DNA of 64,000 bases, from the NCBI GenBank assembly GCA_036023115.1, contig JAYKKT010000091.1, forward strand, positions 30,424,501-30,488,500. The letters run 5' to 3'. Below the pieces are notes generated by a model. It ran no database searches. It saw only the letters and a list, made by a program, of their open reading frames with translations, and was not told where the DNA came from. Shown here piece by piece: positions 11,625 to 22,697 of the stretch (position 1 is the first letter of the stretch; each line of letters begins with the position of its first letter). The translations under genes and the position numbers were made by a program. The stretch is from Brasenia schreberi. Taxonomy: Eukaryota > Streptophyta > Magnoliopsida > Nymphaeales > Cabombaceae.

Positions 11625-12480
11625 ACAAAGTTAACCTTCCACACACTAGTTTGTTGAAACCATCTTAAATACACAGTTTGCAAATTTACCCATTTTTACT
11701 GTCTTAAACCACCGGATTTAGACCTGCATAGCTGGTTAGCTTTGGCAAGTTTCTCTTGCTAGATCTGTTGGCATGTTCCTTGAAACTGGATTAAGACTGG
11801 AAGCCTCCAAGTTGGACTCTTATACAGAAATGAAGATTTTTTTATGTCATCCTTTCTTGAAACTAAGAAGAGTACCTTTACTTTCGCCAAAGACCACATA
11901 AATACTTGCAAAAACAAATTACTCCTGTTTATATGCACCTCTTGTCATATGCTACCGCAGTACCTTAAAACTAAAGCATCATGCTGTAGAAAGAAGTATA
12001 TCACTCTGCACTATTTTCACCATCATGCACATTGGCATAAACAAATCTTCTGCAGAAAGAGTTTCTTTCCTAGTGAAAACCCATGGTTAAACAATAGCTA
12101 AGGTGCTCTAGTAGACAAAATTAGTTCAATCGCCAGATCTAAAATATCTGATCAATTAACTAGATAAGAGGATGTGGTTGTGAGTTCCTCATATTGGCAA
12201 TATCACAAACAAGAAAAACACTAAACATCTAAAAACATAAATTACATAATTAAAGTGACTAAAATTTATCTTCTAATAACATTTAGGATGTCAATAGGCC
12301 CAAATGAAAGTAAAACAAATCAACCTACATTCTCATCATCATGATATTTGCATGCGAAGTTAACTACATGCACTCACCTGATTTGAAATAGCTAAGGAGG
12401 CCCCCCCGATATAAATAGACCTCTATCCAGGTACTTCAGTTTACCAGAAATATGAACTTTTTGGTCACTTCATAACCTTT
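11625..12480. other. intergenic, nothing recognised
   Basis: Short frames only, with no motif that I can support. Confidence 0.4.
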
Positions 12481-12499
12481 CTTGTTTCCTGAATGCTAC

Positions 12500-12830
12500 A
12501 TTCCATTGTTAATAAATCAGATGATTCTTCGTAAGTTTTACGACTAAATCACTGAAGAAGTTGCCCGATATAACCTAACTTGTATATATTATTGCATATG
12601 TTCATTAATTGGACTCCTAAATGCCTTCATCTGATTTGGGACACCATACACAGCCCCCTTGTTCTCAAAATGAGCCATTCTATTTTAAATACAATGATAT
12701 CATTCTTGGTTATTGTGTCTTATGACTAGATCAATGATGAGGTTGCCCAATACAACCAACATTGTTTCCATATCTCTCATATGTTGGTTAATTAGGTTTT
12801 TTGAATTTCATCCAAAACCTTCTTGTTATT
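12500..12830. repeat. degenerate direct duplication, about 180-bp spacing
   Basis: Two segments near 12530 and 12710 share the order tacgactaaatca / tatgactagatca, then ttgcccgatataacc / ttgcccaatacaacc, then a (a)tgttcattaattgg / tgttggttaattagg block. The similarity is imperfect but collinear. Confidence 0.55.
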
Positions 12831-12895
12831 TGATGATTGTGATACAAATAAAGTTGCCATCCATTTGTGAGTTGTATTTGTTTAGACTGGAAAAC

Positions 12896-13066
12896 AGGTT
12901 GAGGAACAAGAAGTTTACAGTCCTGTCAGTTGATAAGATGGTTGTTTTGAGTTAATCAGGTGATTTCTGCCAGCTTAAACTGATCCAATCACATACCATC
13001 AGGTTGAGGAACAAAAGTTTTAGACTACTGTCAGTTGATGAGATGGCTTGTTTGAGCTAATCAGGT
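12896..13066. repeat. tandem duplication, 105-bp period
   Basis: The segment starting aggttgaggaacaa at 12896 recurs at 13001, and both run through gtcagttgat-agatgg to tcaggtg with a few substitutions. Confidence 0.75.
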
Positions 13067-14196
13067 GTGATATTCAGTAAGAGAACAAGAAAGTTGCCAA
13101 TGTTGTACCACATCAGATAAAGAAATTCAGAAATCTAATTAACCAACATACTGCAAGAACTAGATGCAGGTTTGCTTATGGGCAAACTCATCAGCAATCT
13201 GATTCTGGTCACAAAGCAGGGACCAAGTACGATCCATCATGTTCACACTCATATGCACGCAAGTATGGACATACCCAGAGAGTATCTGACCTACAAATAC
13301 TTCAGCTCTTAGAATCTAATACATAGTCCCGAAGTCAATTCTTAATTAATAGAATCAATTTTTTTGCCCCACCGGCAAAGCATATAAAACACAATAGGAA
13401 TCCTGTGATTCAACTTAAGTTTGAGAGAAAGGAAAAAGAGGTTCAAGTTAATTAATAACATCAAAATCCTATACAAATACACTCAAACTCCATCTAAACT
13501 CTATGCGCTACTAGGTCCCAAGATAATAAAAAATGGAAAGGATCCAAACAGAAAATCAGAAATAATCTTAAAAGGATGTGCATGACTACCACAAAGTCAA
13601 AGATATAAAATGGAGAAATGTGTGTAGGCTTCAGATCTCATATAATGAACCAGACTACTCTTCAAACCCGCACCTGCATGGACATGAGCACGTGCACACA
13701 CACATATATACACATTTACATATATGTGAGTGTAGAGAGAGAGAGAGAGGCAGACCAACATCAAGCTTGATACAACGCTATCTGAATATTGACAGGCCTA
13801 CTATGCTGAGTCAACTACCTAAGCTTACACATTTTCGTGATTGGTTGTACTCAAATGTGAGCAGGTGAGATCTCATACGATGGACCATATACTCTTGAAC
13901 AATGAGCAAACTACATCAAGCCTGATCCAAACCTGATTTTACATTCCCAGGCCATTAACTATGGAGGTAAAAACCACCATGTGAATCACTGAACCATGTG
14001 ATTTCCGCATCTTCATTCTATCACATCTATGTTCAAAATTGAAATAACATATAAAAAGGTGAAAGAAAAGAGGCAAATATATTGTATTTGAATCAAGTAA
14101 GGGCATGACCATTAACTAGATTATAAATCAAAGACATGGAAAATGATTAAACTATTCCCATTCACCAAAATTATCTTCTTATCCTCCTCTTACTGT
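13067..14196. other. intergenic with AC/AT and (GA)n tracts, 13696-13750
   Basis: A mixed ACAC-ATAT stretch followed by a short (GA)n run is the only structured part. It probably includes the 3' untranslated sequence of the Agenet gene next to 14196. Confidence 0.5.
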
Positions 14197-15104
14197 CTAC
14201 ACATCATCGTCACTGCTCACAAGATCAATAACTTTTTTCCTAATAACAAACATTTCAACACCATCTCCATCTGAATCGTCGCTATGATTGCTCTTGTCCC
14301 CACTACTCTCGATCGTCAAGAATTCTTTTCCCAAACCCTCCGTAGGGTCATTGTCACTTTGGTTGTGGATTTCCTTCCATGGAAGAAACAAGTGTCCTTC
14401 CTTACCGCGACTGGAAACTCTAGTACCTTCTGTTATTAATCGATCTGTACCCTGCAATTTTCCTAAAATCAAGTTAGCATTTGAAAAGAAAAGGCCAAAG
14501 AAAAAGAAGGAAACAAGAAAATCGTAGCTTTTATACGTGATGAGAAAAACCATGAATCTAGAAACTTAAAGAAGAAAAGGAAAAGAAACCAAAAACGAAA
14601 ATAGAAATTATGCTAAAACCCTAATACAAAACTTTAAGTTGTAAAAGAAAGAAGGGACAGGTTGAGCTACTTCACCAAAGAATCTACGAGCCATCTGCCG
14701 TTAATCCACTCTTGATGTACCCTAAGTTGGGTTACACCAAATACCATCTCCTCTCCGTACTCTTTGAAATACACTCGATACTTGTTTCTGCTGAGCGGTT
14801 TTGACACCACCCCCACCCACCAACCATCGTTGTAGAACGCATCAACCTCTTGGCTAACGTCGAACACAACTCCCCTCTTTCTTACAGTTTGTGGAGGGCA
14901 AGGCCTCACCCGGCTGTAATCCACCGTCTCTTGTAACGGCTTGTTCCCGTCTTCGTCAGAGAACAACGTTTCGTACTCCACCACAAGCCTCTTCTTCCCC
15001 GTTAACACCTTCACTATTTTTGCCGTGTAGAAAGAACCACGGAGTCCCTCCTCCTCGGAACTAACCTCCACGGTTGCACCCTTGGTGAACTTGGCTTCCC
15101 CCAT
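14197..15104 (-). CDS. Agenet-domain protein, two exons, 227 residues
   Basis: The proposed product reads from the ATG at 15102-15104 (MGEAKF) through exon 1 (15104-14676) and exon 2 (14451-14197, stop included). Residues 5-75 and 78-140 look like a tandem Agenet pair: KGATVEVSSEEEGLRGSFYT opens the first, and DVSQEVDAFYNDGWWVG with VHQEWINGRW forms the second, including the aromatic residues of this Tudor-like fold. Agenet proteins of the plant DUF724/EMSY type are known or expected chromatin and RNA-associated readers. The 224-bp intron has GTGAAG at its donor, a tgctaac branch-like site and ttgcag acceptor; both exons are phase 0. The C-terminal 84 residues are acidic and serine-rich (SSGDKSNHSDDSDGDG), with no domain seen. 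If unspliced the frame would stop two codons after the proposed donor. Farther upstream ATGs in the same frame lie in a (CT)n leader and a SINE-like repeat, so I prefer MGEAKF. Confidence 0.8.
14452..14675 (-). other. intron of the Agenet gene
   Basis: Minus-strand donor GTGAAG, a pyrimidine-rich 3' third, a tgctaac branch-point match and a ttgcag acceptor; phase 0 on both sides. Confidence 0.7.
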
Positions 15105-15132
15105 CCGCTCCTCTCTCTCTCTCTCTCTCTCT
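15105..15132 (-). promoter_or_regulatory. (GA)n/(CT)n tract in the Agenet 5' leader
   Basis: A GA dinucleotide run on the coding strand lies directly before the chosen ATG. Such tracts are common in plant 5' leaders, and here it helps place the transcript start upstream. It is also a plausible GAGA-factor (BPC) site by family knowledge only. Confidence 0.4.
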
Positions 15133-15200
15133 GTTACACACATAACTGCTGGTTTCATAAATAATGTTGCTGAAAACCGATCTCCTAATTTCCTTTTCTC

Positions 15201-15300
15201 TTTTGTTACAACGTTGAGGCTTAAGCAATGCACTCCCCAGGCATCAAACTCGTGACGTGTGTCTTGTGAGTTGACGCCTAACCTCTTTGTGCAAAAACCA
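15201..15300 (-). repeat. SINE-like repeat with gttgtaacaaaa tail
   Basis: Minus-strand B box (cacgagtttgatgcc), then a ggggagtgcat block, cttaagcctc and a ttgtaacaaaag tail. It resembles the copy at 838-930 (shared ctggggagtgcat) and lies just upstream of the Agenet gene. Confidence 0.6.
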
Positions 15301-15404
15301 TCACCTAGTTAGATTCGTATTTAAATACCAGTATTTTGGATATATCCGATAAACATCGTATTTTTAAATCTAGTTACGATATACTTTAACTTGTTTGTCT
15401 ATTC

Positions 15405-15775
15405 ACCTAAACATAGACATGATTGGTTCAAAACTAGTTCGACAGTTTGAATTGGAAATGAATCACTCATTAAATTGTTTTGGGTTATAACGTGGATCAG
15501 AAACCTCTTGATTCGGTTATGATTTATGGTTTTTGAAAACCCATTCAAAACCAAAACTGACAGTTTGAAACCATCATCATTCTTTAAATATATTTTTTCA
15601 ATATCTTTTATAAAAAGTAAATCCCTAACTCAATGGTAAGTCCACTCCCATCGTTGCAGCTGATGGGGAGGAGTTCGTTTTGAAACTAGAGGATTGGTTC
15701 TGGTTCTGACAAATTGAAATCATTGGTTCTGGGTTTAAGGCAAACCATAACCGGACTACTTGAACATATTCATGC
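15405..15775. repeat. GGTTC-rich dispersed repeat, possibly hAT-like MITE
   Basis: Repeated ggttctggttctg / aaccataaccgg words and the palindrome-like aactgacagtttgaaa identify this family, seen also at 23.6, 25.2, 37.0, 50.1, 51.0 and 51.8 kb. A tRNA-like segment (aactcaatggtaag) at 15625-15680 is embedded in it. Confidence 0.5.
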
Positions 15776-15779
15776 ACGA

Positions 15780-16974
15780 ATATCTAACAAGCTTTCCATT
15801 AACGGAATATCTACTAGTTGGACTTTGTAAAGCCGCATGAAGAATATGATTCATTTGCATTGGCATTGCCCCTTGATCTCTTTGTGGCTGCCTAACAAAG
15901 TGTTCATAGGGTCCCTGTCAACAGAATACTAGGTTATAAAATTCATATTATATGTTGATGCTGCTACTTAAAGAACAATAAATGGTAATACGATATAATA
16001 TAAAGCATAATCATTAAGTAGATATCATTTAATTAATCGCATTAAATATTGTTAAATAACCTGGTCATGTATGCCACCAAACATGCATAGAGAATAAATA
16101 CATACATACATGTAGAAACAACGACTAAGCCGTTTTCCCTACGAGCTTGATCTCATGCTATGGTAATAGTTAACTCAACAAAAAGGAAAAAATGGTAACT
16201 ATTAAAGAAAGATAATTCTTTAGTTCATTTGGGATTTGCAATGAGTGGTGGCATCAAATCTCCCTAATGTACGTACTTATTGACAAACCCAGCTACTTCA
16301 CTTTTGAAATATGTTTTCTAACCAACAGTATTCTAATCAAGCATTTTGGAAAATTGTTTGGCAATATATTTTCTCCTCTTTTTTTAAGAACTTTATGCTC
16401 AACTGCTTTGGAGATAGTTGGCATCTGCAGGAACTCGTTGAGGAAGCCAAACGTAATGCGGGGTGTGTGAGAATACTCTGAGACTTGCTCTTAAAATTGA
16501 AAATGGATAAAGCTCAGAGACGAATGTGAGTGTTGAATCCGATCGAGTGTATTCGAGTATTGTTGATACTATGCGTTTGAGCAAGAAAAACAATGAAAGG
16601 AAACCGACTATGAAATATGGAAAAGCACTGTCGAATTGAAGGAAAAGTAGATTCAAAACAAAGTTGGAACTACTATAAAAAAACAAAAAAATTAAGAACA
16701 AAAGAATTGATGATGTGTTTCTTTTATCCCTTTCTCCATCGATTCAACCGCTATTTAAACCACCGACCCTTTCCAAACCCATCGACCACCGTCCCTTTTC
16801 AAACCCATCGGGAGCTTACTATATCCTCTCGATTTTCAGCGTCAGCAGTACCCTACATAGTTGGCGACCATACATATTTGGACAAATCTATCATTAGTGG
16901 CATACTTTAGCTTGGCGCAAATTCAAATTGCTTGTAGGCACCACAATTGATTGTTCTTTGCTCTTTCTTCTTCC
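15780..16974. other. intergenic, nothing recognised
   Basis: Short frames near 16.4-16.9 kb are rich in repeated Pro/Phe words (HRPFPNP-like) from a local cccatcgacc duplication, with no domain. No gene supported. Confidence 0.4.
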
Positions 16975-17075
16975 TTTTTTTACAGTTGAAGGCCGAATCT
17001 AAAACACATACCATACAAATTCCTAGGAATCGAACTCGCCTTCTGCAAGTGGGCATCGGAAAGCCTTATTCATGG
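16975..17075 (-). repeat. SINE-like repeat
   Basis: Minus-strand B box gcgagttcgattccta is nearly canonical, followed by a block with attcggccttcaactgta and an A-rich tail, like the other copies. Confidence 0.5.
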
Positions 17076-17253
17076 CTTTGTCCAGTGCTTCACTGGCTCC
17101 TTGTCATCCTGCACTGATTGAAGATTTCACCTATAGCGAGCTGTAATATCATCAAGAAGCTTACCTTCTTATTGTCTTAAACCCCTTACAATAAGTTTGC
17201 CTTCCAAATTACTACACAAGACTGTCAAAGGAAAGGATAATTATGCACGAAGA

Positions 17254-17350
17254 GTAATAGCTCACCTGGTTAGCGTGTCGAACCACAAGTAAGGTCATGA
17301 GTTTGTTCCAATTCTTGGAAATTGCATTGTACCGAAAAAAATAAAATAAA
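17254..17350 (+). repeat. SINE-like repeat with A and B boxes
   Basis: Plus-strand A box tagctcacctgg and degenerate B box gagtttgttcca are spaced as in a tRNA, and the copy ends in gcattgtaccgaaaaaaa. It is the clearest head-to-tail member of the family. Confidence 0.62.
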
Positions 17351-17752
17351 ACAAAAATCACCAACATTGAAGCAATTAAATGGAAATGTTTCTAGATATC
17401 ATTCGTAACGTGTGTACATGAAATATATGGTTTCAACTTGCAAAAGCAAAAGTTAAAATGTAATGTGTACAGTTTGAATGATGAAGAGACGTCACACAAT
17501 CATTTGTATTATGTGTACGTATTGGAGCATCTAAGACTCTCAATACTCATTTCATGATGCACTCTAATCATGTTGGAACATCATTAATGGAGTTACATGC
17601 ATGCACTCATAGTATTGGACCATAAGAGGATTCTTAGTGTTTCTGAACGTATGTGTTCTCCCATTTAAAGTGACAGACACGTACATCTTATGGAAAACCC
17701 AGTAAGGGTCACATAAGTGCTTTAGCCAAGTGACAACAAGTATTCAGCATCC

Positions 17753-17768
17753 ATATATACATATATAT

Positions 17769-17842
<74 letters not shown>
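17753..17842. repeat. (AT)n followed by (AG)n microsatellite
   Basis: About 30 AT units run directly into about 10 AG units. Confidence 0.95.
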
Positions 17843-17843
<1 letters not shown>

Positions 17844-18854
17844 ATATGGCAAATGCGTACACTCTATTCATGCTCAAACATCCTTAAAAATCTCAACCCT
17901 TCGATTGGTGAGATCAATGATTGAAATCTAAATATAAAAGTCGATATGTATCATGATACATTTTGTAGGTAATTTAAAGGCACTTGGTATTACTTCACTT
18001 TTTGCTTTAAAGCTCTCAATTATTGATATTAAAGGTTGAATAATTGAGATTTTTAAGCAAATTTTAGCATGAAAAAGTGTACGCATAAAATATGCTCTCT
18101 CTCTCTTTATATATATATAAATAAAATAGATTCTTAATGCAATTTTCAATATGAAGGGACTCACTTAAAATGTGGGAACTCTCCTAGCCTCCCCCAATAA
18201 AATGTGGATCTAGTGCTAACTGGGATTTGGGACGTAGGGATCAGATCAAGTATGAATACATCACTACCCAAACACCCTAACATGTGTTAGGGTTAATGTG
18301 GTGAATGTTCAATAATATTGGAAAAGAGACTCGACTCCGTGAATTACTTTTGTCATAGCTAAAGAACATTTTTAAATACTTAGTAGTCATTGAATTTTGT
18401 AAAAACATGTGAGACATTATGGCCATGACTTTTAATTGTTTTTAGACACATTGAATATTGAACTAATGAGAGCTTTTAACTGTTATGTTTAGTTTAGTTT
18501 TAGTGTTTGCGTAATTGCTAATCAATAAAATTACTTTAGAGAAAAGACCATTTAATTAAACCCAACCTAAAGTTTCTTTAATATAACAAGATATAGAGTT
18601 TGTGGTGTATACGCATAGATATTCGTGCTAAATCATCTTCAATAAATCAAGCCATCCAATCAACGAGTTGGATGCTTGAGAGAGCAATTGTTTTTTAATT
18701 AAACACAACAAAAGAATAACTATTTTAGTCTTAGATGCTTACTTTTTTTTATTGGATGGTTGAAATCATTGATAATACATTTAGCATGATTGCACATAAC
18801 CCACCAAGCTCAACGAGATATAATTGCTCATGTAAAACATTAGCACAATCAGTG
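17843..18854. other. AT-rich intergenic, nothing recognised
   Basis: Low-complexity AT-rich sequence with short chance frames only. Confidence 0.45.
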
Positions 18855-18957
18855 ACAACTCACTTTGCTAGTGGATCGACTCACAAGTTTAAGGTCATCA
18901 GATTGACATCTTGGCTTGCATGTGCCTTCGGCATCCTCTTTGTACCTAAAAAAGTTC
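18855..18957 (+). repeat. SINE-like repeat
   Basis: A tRNA-like head (aactcactttgctagtgg, then ggtcatcagattgac) is followed by the conserved gtgccttcggcatcctc block and ttgtacctaaaaaa tail. Confidence 0.6.
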
Positions 18958-19346
18958 AAACAATCGCCGGACAGAAATCTTGTTGTGCCGGAAACAATGT
19001 CTCTTATAGATACTTCTCCCTTCTTTGAGAGGTTATGGGATAATCTCGTGCCTCCATTTGAGATATCTCATAATATATTAAGATACATTAAGTTAAAATA
19101 GAAAAAGATCTTTAGCAATTCGTTCTAAAATTGATCCAATTTAAAAATGATAGCAATTATTCAAGTTCGAACTATTTCAAAATCCAACAACTTTTATATA
19201 CCATTTTTTTTTCACGAGAGTTTTTTTTATGGATTTTAGAAGAAACTATTCAATTTTGCGTACAAGTTACTCACATAACGGTTTGATTGATCAAATCTTG
19301 AAGATATTGATGAATTTATGAAGATATCTTAAAGATTAGTAAAGTT

Positions 19347-19640
19347 TGTTATGATAATATTTTAATTATAATTTTCCTTTGTAACTTACCTTTTAATTTT
19401 TTTCTCATTTTATGAGATACATTATATTTTCTTATTTTATAGGATATTGTAAATTTTGGTTATTTCAAAGGATTACCTTTCCTAGTTCACATCATTGTAA
19501 TGACACTATATATACTCTCTGATCACTAAATAAAATGCGTGTGAAAAGTTTTAAACTAATTGTTTGAATTATTTTCCTTTATTTATTTATTTTTTCAATT
19601 TCTTATCGTTGTATCATAGCATAAGAGCTCTTGTTCATAG
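19347..19640 (+). repeat. probable copia LTR remnant and decayed primer site
   Basis: The segment starts TGTTATGATAATATTTT and contains ctatatatactctctgatca and an aataaaatg signal. It ends in a degenerate copia primer-site context, gtatcatagcataagagctc, where tggtatcagagctc is expected. This order of signals is that of plant copia LTRs. No pol sequence follows, so it is a solo or truncated relic. Confidence 0.42.
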
Positions 19641-20139
19641 AGAAAACTTCTTCGTGCTTTGTAGCTTCAACAAATCAAGTACAACATGCAAGATCTTTCA
19701 AGGCACTTCAATTTACTATTGAATAATTCAACTATCTGCTTTCACTCACATCGGGAGATAAGGATAACCTCCTCTGGTTCTTAGGCCTGAAGCAAACCTT
19801 TTCATGCGTCTAAGTCGTATTTTAGCAAAAGGGTATGCCAGCTAGCTTGCTTAAGCTAGCGAAGAAATGTTTTGAAATCTGACTTCTATCGAGGCAACTG
19901 TGAGCAAGCAAGCTCTTTTCGTCGCAGACCTTCTTGTACCGATGCACAAGGGTCAGTCTATATGCTTAGAAAATTGAGTTTTTAAATATGATAACCTAGG
20001 AAAAATGTTTGAGGTGTTTGATTGGGCTGATTTGTATGGTTTCAAGTTTTATTTTCACATGGATTTGCACATGCCTATGTCTTTCTTTTTATCTCTTTTC
20101 GAGCCAACTAGGTGTGTGTGTATAAGTGACCTAAGTTGG

Positions 20140-20900
20140 GCGATTTTGAGCGAGAGTGTGGGGTTTGCTTTGATGCAATATGCGTCCTAACTGGTGGTAT
20201 GGCGTATATGCAATGCAAACTCACGCAACTCCAAAGGGAAAACCCGAATTGAAAGACAATGCGGAAGGGGAATGACTTAATGTAAATTTGCAAAAGGGAA
20301 ATTGCAAAAAGGGAAATATGGTTATATCTTAAGAGTAGAAAGGCTCAATTGTGCAAGTGTGTGTCGTGTATATATGTAAAGACTACGCACACTGCTGAAC
20401 CTTAAAACCCAAATCTTAAAGACATAGCCGAAGGGAAATACTTATAATATATATGGGCCCGAAGGTCGCCAACGTGTGCGTAGGTGTTGTGTGTATATTG
20501 AAAGACAACTCACACGACTTGTAAATGAAACCCAAATATAATTGCAATATGGCCTTGACTAAGGTCTTGGGAGTAAGAGCGAAAGCTCAATGTGTGTGAG
20601 TGTAGAATTGAAATACTACGCACACGACATGAATTTAAACCCAAATATAATTGCAATAGGCCTTGACTAAGGTCTTGGGAGTAAGAGCGAAAGCTCAATG
20701 TGTGTGTGTAGAATTGAAATACTATGCACACGACATGAATGAAAATACCCCCAAAACGAAATTGCAATAGGCCCTTACTAGGGTCTTGAAAATAAGAGCG
20801 AAAGCTCAATGTGTGTGAGTGTGAAAATTGAGAGACAACACACACAACTTAAATAAAACCCACGCAACTTAAATCATATAAGTATAGCTATATCTTAAGG
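20140..20900. repeat. minisatellite, 108-111-bp units, degenerate upstream
   Basis: The word aaagctcaatgtgtgtg starts at 20582, 20690 and 20801, with matching flanks (gaattgaaatactacgcacacgacatga, cccaaatataattgcaatagg, aaggtcttgggag). Less similar copies extend upstream to about 20140. Because 108 and 111 are multiples of three, the minus strand stays open (20510-20845) with a repeated HTLSFRSYSQDLSQG word. I read that frame as a by-product of the repeat. Confidence 0.85.
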
Positions 20901-21799
20901 GTTGATCAGGCCCATGTGTGTGTCAAAATCGTGTGCAGCTAAGAGCGGGATAGGCTCAAGTGCACGTGTGTGTGGGTGTGTCAAACCACATTATTACAAA
21001 CGGGGAGAGACAACGCTCCATTATTACAACCCCGGATCGAATTTAATTAAGCATAAGCAAGTCTATAACAAGGACCGGGTTAGGCACTTACGTATAGCTG
21101 GTTCGGGTGTGACTTGCTTGCACTTGGGCAGAGTGAGTCACCTTGGGCTACAAGAGGAAGCTCCTTGGATGGGCGCGGTAAGGGAATGTGCTGGCCGAAT
21201 GGCACCTTGGTGCTGGCCGAGGGGAAGTGCTAGTGGATGGAGCCTTGGCGCTGGCCGAGGAGCAGGCACGGCAAGTATGTAGGGGGGATAAGGTTAGGGG
21301 GTTAACTAAGGGGCTGTCACTAAGGCTTGGGGTAGGTCTTAGGGAGAGGTGGGGGTAAGACACGACTGGCTAAGGGAAGAGGGGCAGGTAGTATGGCCGG
21401 TTGATGGAAGGTGGTAGGTGGTGCAACTAGGTAGATGAGATGTTAGCTAGGTTAAGGGGGAGTGGCGGGTGTGTGGCTAAGAATGGAGGGGAGTGGAGAA
21501 GAGATAGGGTACTAACCGGGATAAAGGGCTGGTCGAAGGGTGGAGGTGGCGGGTGATGGACTGGTGCTGGCCGAATGGCGGAAGGTGGCACCGACTGAAG
21601 TGGGGAAGGTGGAGAGTGATGCTGCCGAAGTGGAGTGGAGTAGAGTGGTGTTGCTGGCCGGGTTCCAAGAGGGGAGAGTGAAGTGGGTAAGAGAGAGAGA
21701 GGGCAGGTGAGAGAGGAGAGAAAGGGTTGAGCTGCCCAAAATTTCATGCCAAACCCGCCCAAAAAGGAGGGTTTTTATAGGCTTAGTGGGGTCGGTTTG

Positions 21800-22000
21800 G
21801 ACTGGTATTGGGGGGTAGGTTGGGCTGGTTTTATGGTTTTAGAGCTTGGTTAGGTGGGTTGGGCTTAGGGTGAGGTTTAGTGGAGTGGGTTAGGTGTTTA
21901 GGTTAGGATTAGGGTGAGGTTAGGGGGATTAGGCTAGGATTAGGTTGGGTTTAGGGGGAAATGGCTAGGTAAGGTGATTAGGCTTAGGGTTAGGTTAGAA
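21800..22000 (+). repeat. G-rich tract with ggttagg / tttaggg-like words
   Basis: Words such as gggttaggtg, ttaggattaggg and gtttaggggg follow one another without a fixed period. They resemble degenerate plant telomere repeats (TTTAGGG) but are not a regular array. Nearly all guanines are on the plus strand. Confidence 0.6.
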
Positions 22001-22254
22001 GCATCCCTTTGCATGACCCATGGACCTAGTTGCAGCAAGTTGGTGCAGCCCTAGGTTAGGTGTAGGTGCATACAAGCTTAAACCCACACTCATTAGGCTA
22101 ACCCACATGATTAACCCGAAACTTGACACAAAAGTCAAGCCTACAACATTTCTCACTCATATTTCACCCCATTCTCCCTCATACCCAAGCTTTTCACGTG
22201 AATTTCTTGTGGGCCCCACCTCCATTTATGAGAAGGTGATGTGGGCAATGGATG

Positions 22255-22350
22255 TGGATATTGGATTGGATCTTTGGATCCAAATCCAAATCCACATACA
22301 TGTTTGGATTTGGATCTGGATATATATGATCCAGATCCGATCCAAATTTG
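22255..22350. repeat. cluster of inverted repeats built on ATCCAAATCC
   Basis: Words atccaaatccaaatcc and ggatttggatctgg face each other across a short loop. A near-perfect palindrome ggatctggat-atatat-gatccagatcc follows at about 22312-22340. Confidence 0.7.
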
Positions 22351-22668
22351 AATTTTTGACTCCTTCATGGTATGTTCGAAATGAACGGTTTGTGCGGGAC
22401 CTGACAGCATCAGTACTCCGTCTTGCATTGGGTCTTCGCCAACATTGTCGTTCGCTCTTGTTTTCACCTTCCGGAGATCATTTCGATGGATTTGTTGACA
22501 ACAGGGGCTTGGATGTCCGAGATTCTGGGGATGAATCTGATACGAGAGTTGATGTGCCGGGCTCGACATGTGCTCCGGTTTCGGGCTCTCTTTCGCTCCT
22601 CGGGTCCTGCTTTCATCAAGCCAAGTTGCTTTTCGGGGTTTCAAAACACCTTTTTAAGGTTTTAAAAC

Positions 22669-22697
22669 TGTATATATATATATATATATATATATAT
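22669..22697. repeat. (AT)n microsatellite
   Basis: Uninterrupted AT run, within the putative LTR block. Confidence 0.9.

Noticed and set aside
15625..15680. Possible tRNA gene (A-box-like aactcaatggtaag)
   Set aside because: No acceptor stem or canonical B box can be formed; better explained as a SINE head.
16617..16910. Overlapping 97- and 60-codon frames with HRPFPNP words
   Set aside because: The similarity in two frames comes from a short local nucleotide duplication; no conserved domain.
20140..20900. CRISPR-like repeat-spacer array
   Set aside because: Units are 108-111 bp and similar throughout, with no short repeat and unique spacers, and the genome is a plant.
21427..21762. Proline-rich minus-strand frames
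   Set aside because: All three frames are open because the strand is almost only C and T; no start context, splice sites or domain.
21800..22000. True interstitial telomere array
   Set aside because: The words are irregular and never form consecutive perfect TTTAGGG units.
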